From: an uncultured Clostridium sp.
GTDB taxonomy: Bacteria > Bacillota_A > Clostridia > TANB77 > CAG-508
NCBI GenBank assembly: GCA_938045355.1
Contig: CALIMU010000049.1
Location: forward strand, 1 to 6,244
DNA length: 6,244 bases
Direction of reading: 5' to 3'
Shown here one piece after another: positions 6,177 through 6,244 of this stretch (position 1 is its first letter; the number at the start of each line of letters is the position of its first letter). A program made the translations under genes and the position numbers. The notes under the pieces were generated by a model, which was given only the letters and a program-made list of their open reading frames with translations, had not been told where the DNA came from and did no database searches.

Positions 6177-6244
6177 CTAATTATTAATTTTATATTTCTT
6201 ATCATTAAACAAATTTATTATATCATCTTCTTTTTTTTTATTCA
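6177..6244 (-). CDS. C-terminal end of an unrecognised upstream gene (partial)
   Basis: One minus-strand frame stays open from the window edge to a TAG at 6179-6177. It encodes about 21 residues rich in Lys, Asp, Asn and Ile (ending KKYKINN), which looks like an ordinary hydrophilic protein tail. The stop codon overlaps the Shine-Dalgarno AGGAG (6178-6174) that precedes the ABC ATPase start 17 nt further on. That stop/SD overlap is common inside operons and is the main reason to think the frame is real. No family can be named from so short a piece. A glycosyltransferase or other polymer-biosynthesis gene would fit the context, but this is a guess. The other two minus frames hit stops within a few codons of the edge. 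Confidence 0.45.
   Translation of the reverse strand, partial: NKKKEDDIINLFNDKKYKINN

Noticed and set aside
1..6244. CRISPR arrays, tRNA or rRNA genes, insertion sequences
   Set aside because: No spaced repeat array, cloverleaf-like conserved RNA sequence, transposase or terminal inverted repeats were seen. The only strong inverted repeat is the terminator at 4544-4580.

Overview
The window comes from a very AT-rich genome, probably a low-GC Gram-positive bacterium (Bacillota, Clostridia-like). The evidence is a sortase, a teichoic-acid/polysaccharide-type ABC exporter, strong AGGAG-type ribosome binding sites and almost exclusive use of AGA for arginine. All supported genes lie on the minus strand, so they are described in transcription order, from high to low coordinates.

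Layout. 6244-6177: C-terminal end of an unrecognised gene. 6159-5405: ATPase of an ABC-2 exporter. 5392-4601: its permease. 4580-4544: strong hairpin terminator. 4425-3799: single-membrane-span protein of unknown function. 3774-3746: near-consensus promoter. 3692-2937: sortase. 2922-819: RecG helicase. 790-43: CcdA-type membrane thiol/disulfide electron carrier. The sortase, recG and ccdA probably form one operon, with gaps of 14 and 28 nt. The cell-surface theme (exporter, sortase, anchored protein, extracytoplasmic thiol redox) is coherent, with recG embedded in it.

Main observation. Three of the six complete genes (recG, ccdA and the ABC ATPase) are not open in one frame. All seven frame breaks have the same form: one extra C directly before an in-phase glycine codon GGA or GGT, which puts CGG in the zero frame. 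Skipping each C restores full-length proteins of 699, 248 and 250 residues with intact family motifs, including both Walker A loops (GS-[C]-GKT and GS-[C]-GKST). By eye there are eight CGG triplets on the coding strand. Seven are these sites. The eighth spans two codons (ACC GGA) and causes no shift. No CGG in the window is read as arginine in a continuous frame, whereas one CGA and one CGT are. Two CGGs close together in recG (CGGACGG) produce exactly the net +2 needed there.

The best reading is that CGG is an unassigned or hungry codon in this organism and acts as a routine +1 frameshift signal. Alternatively, CGGA/CGGT may be read as four-base glycine codons. Decay into pseudogenes or random sequencing error explains the pattern poorly. 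A systematic assembly artefact cannot be excluded from the sequence alone.
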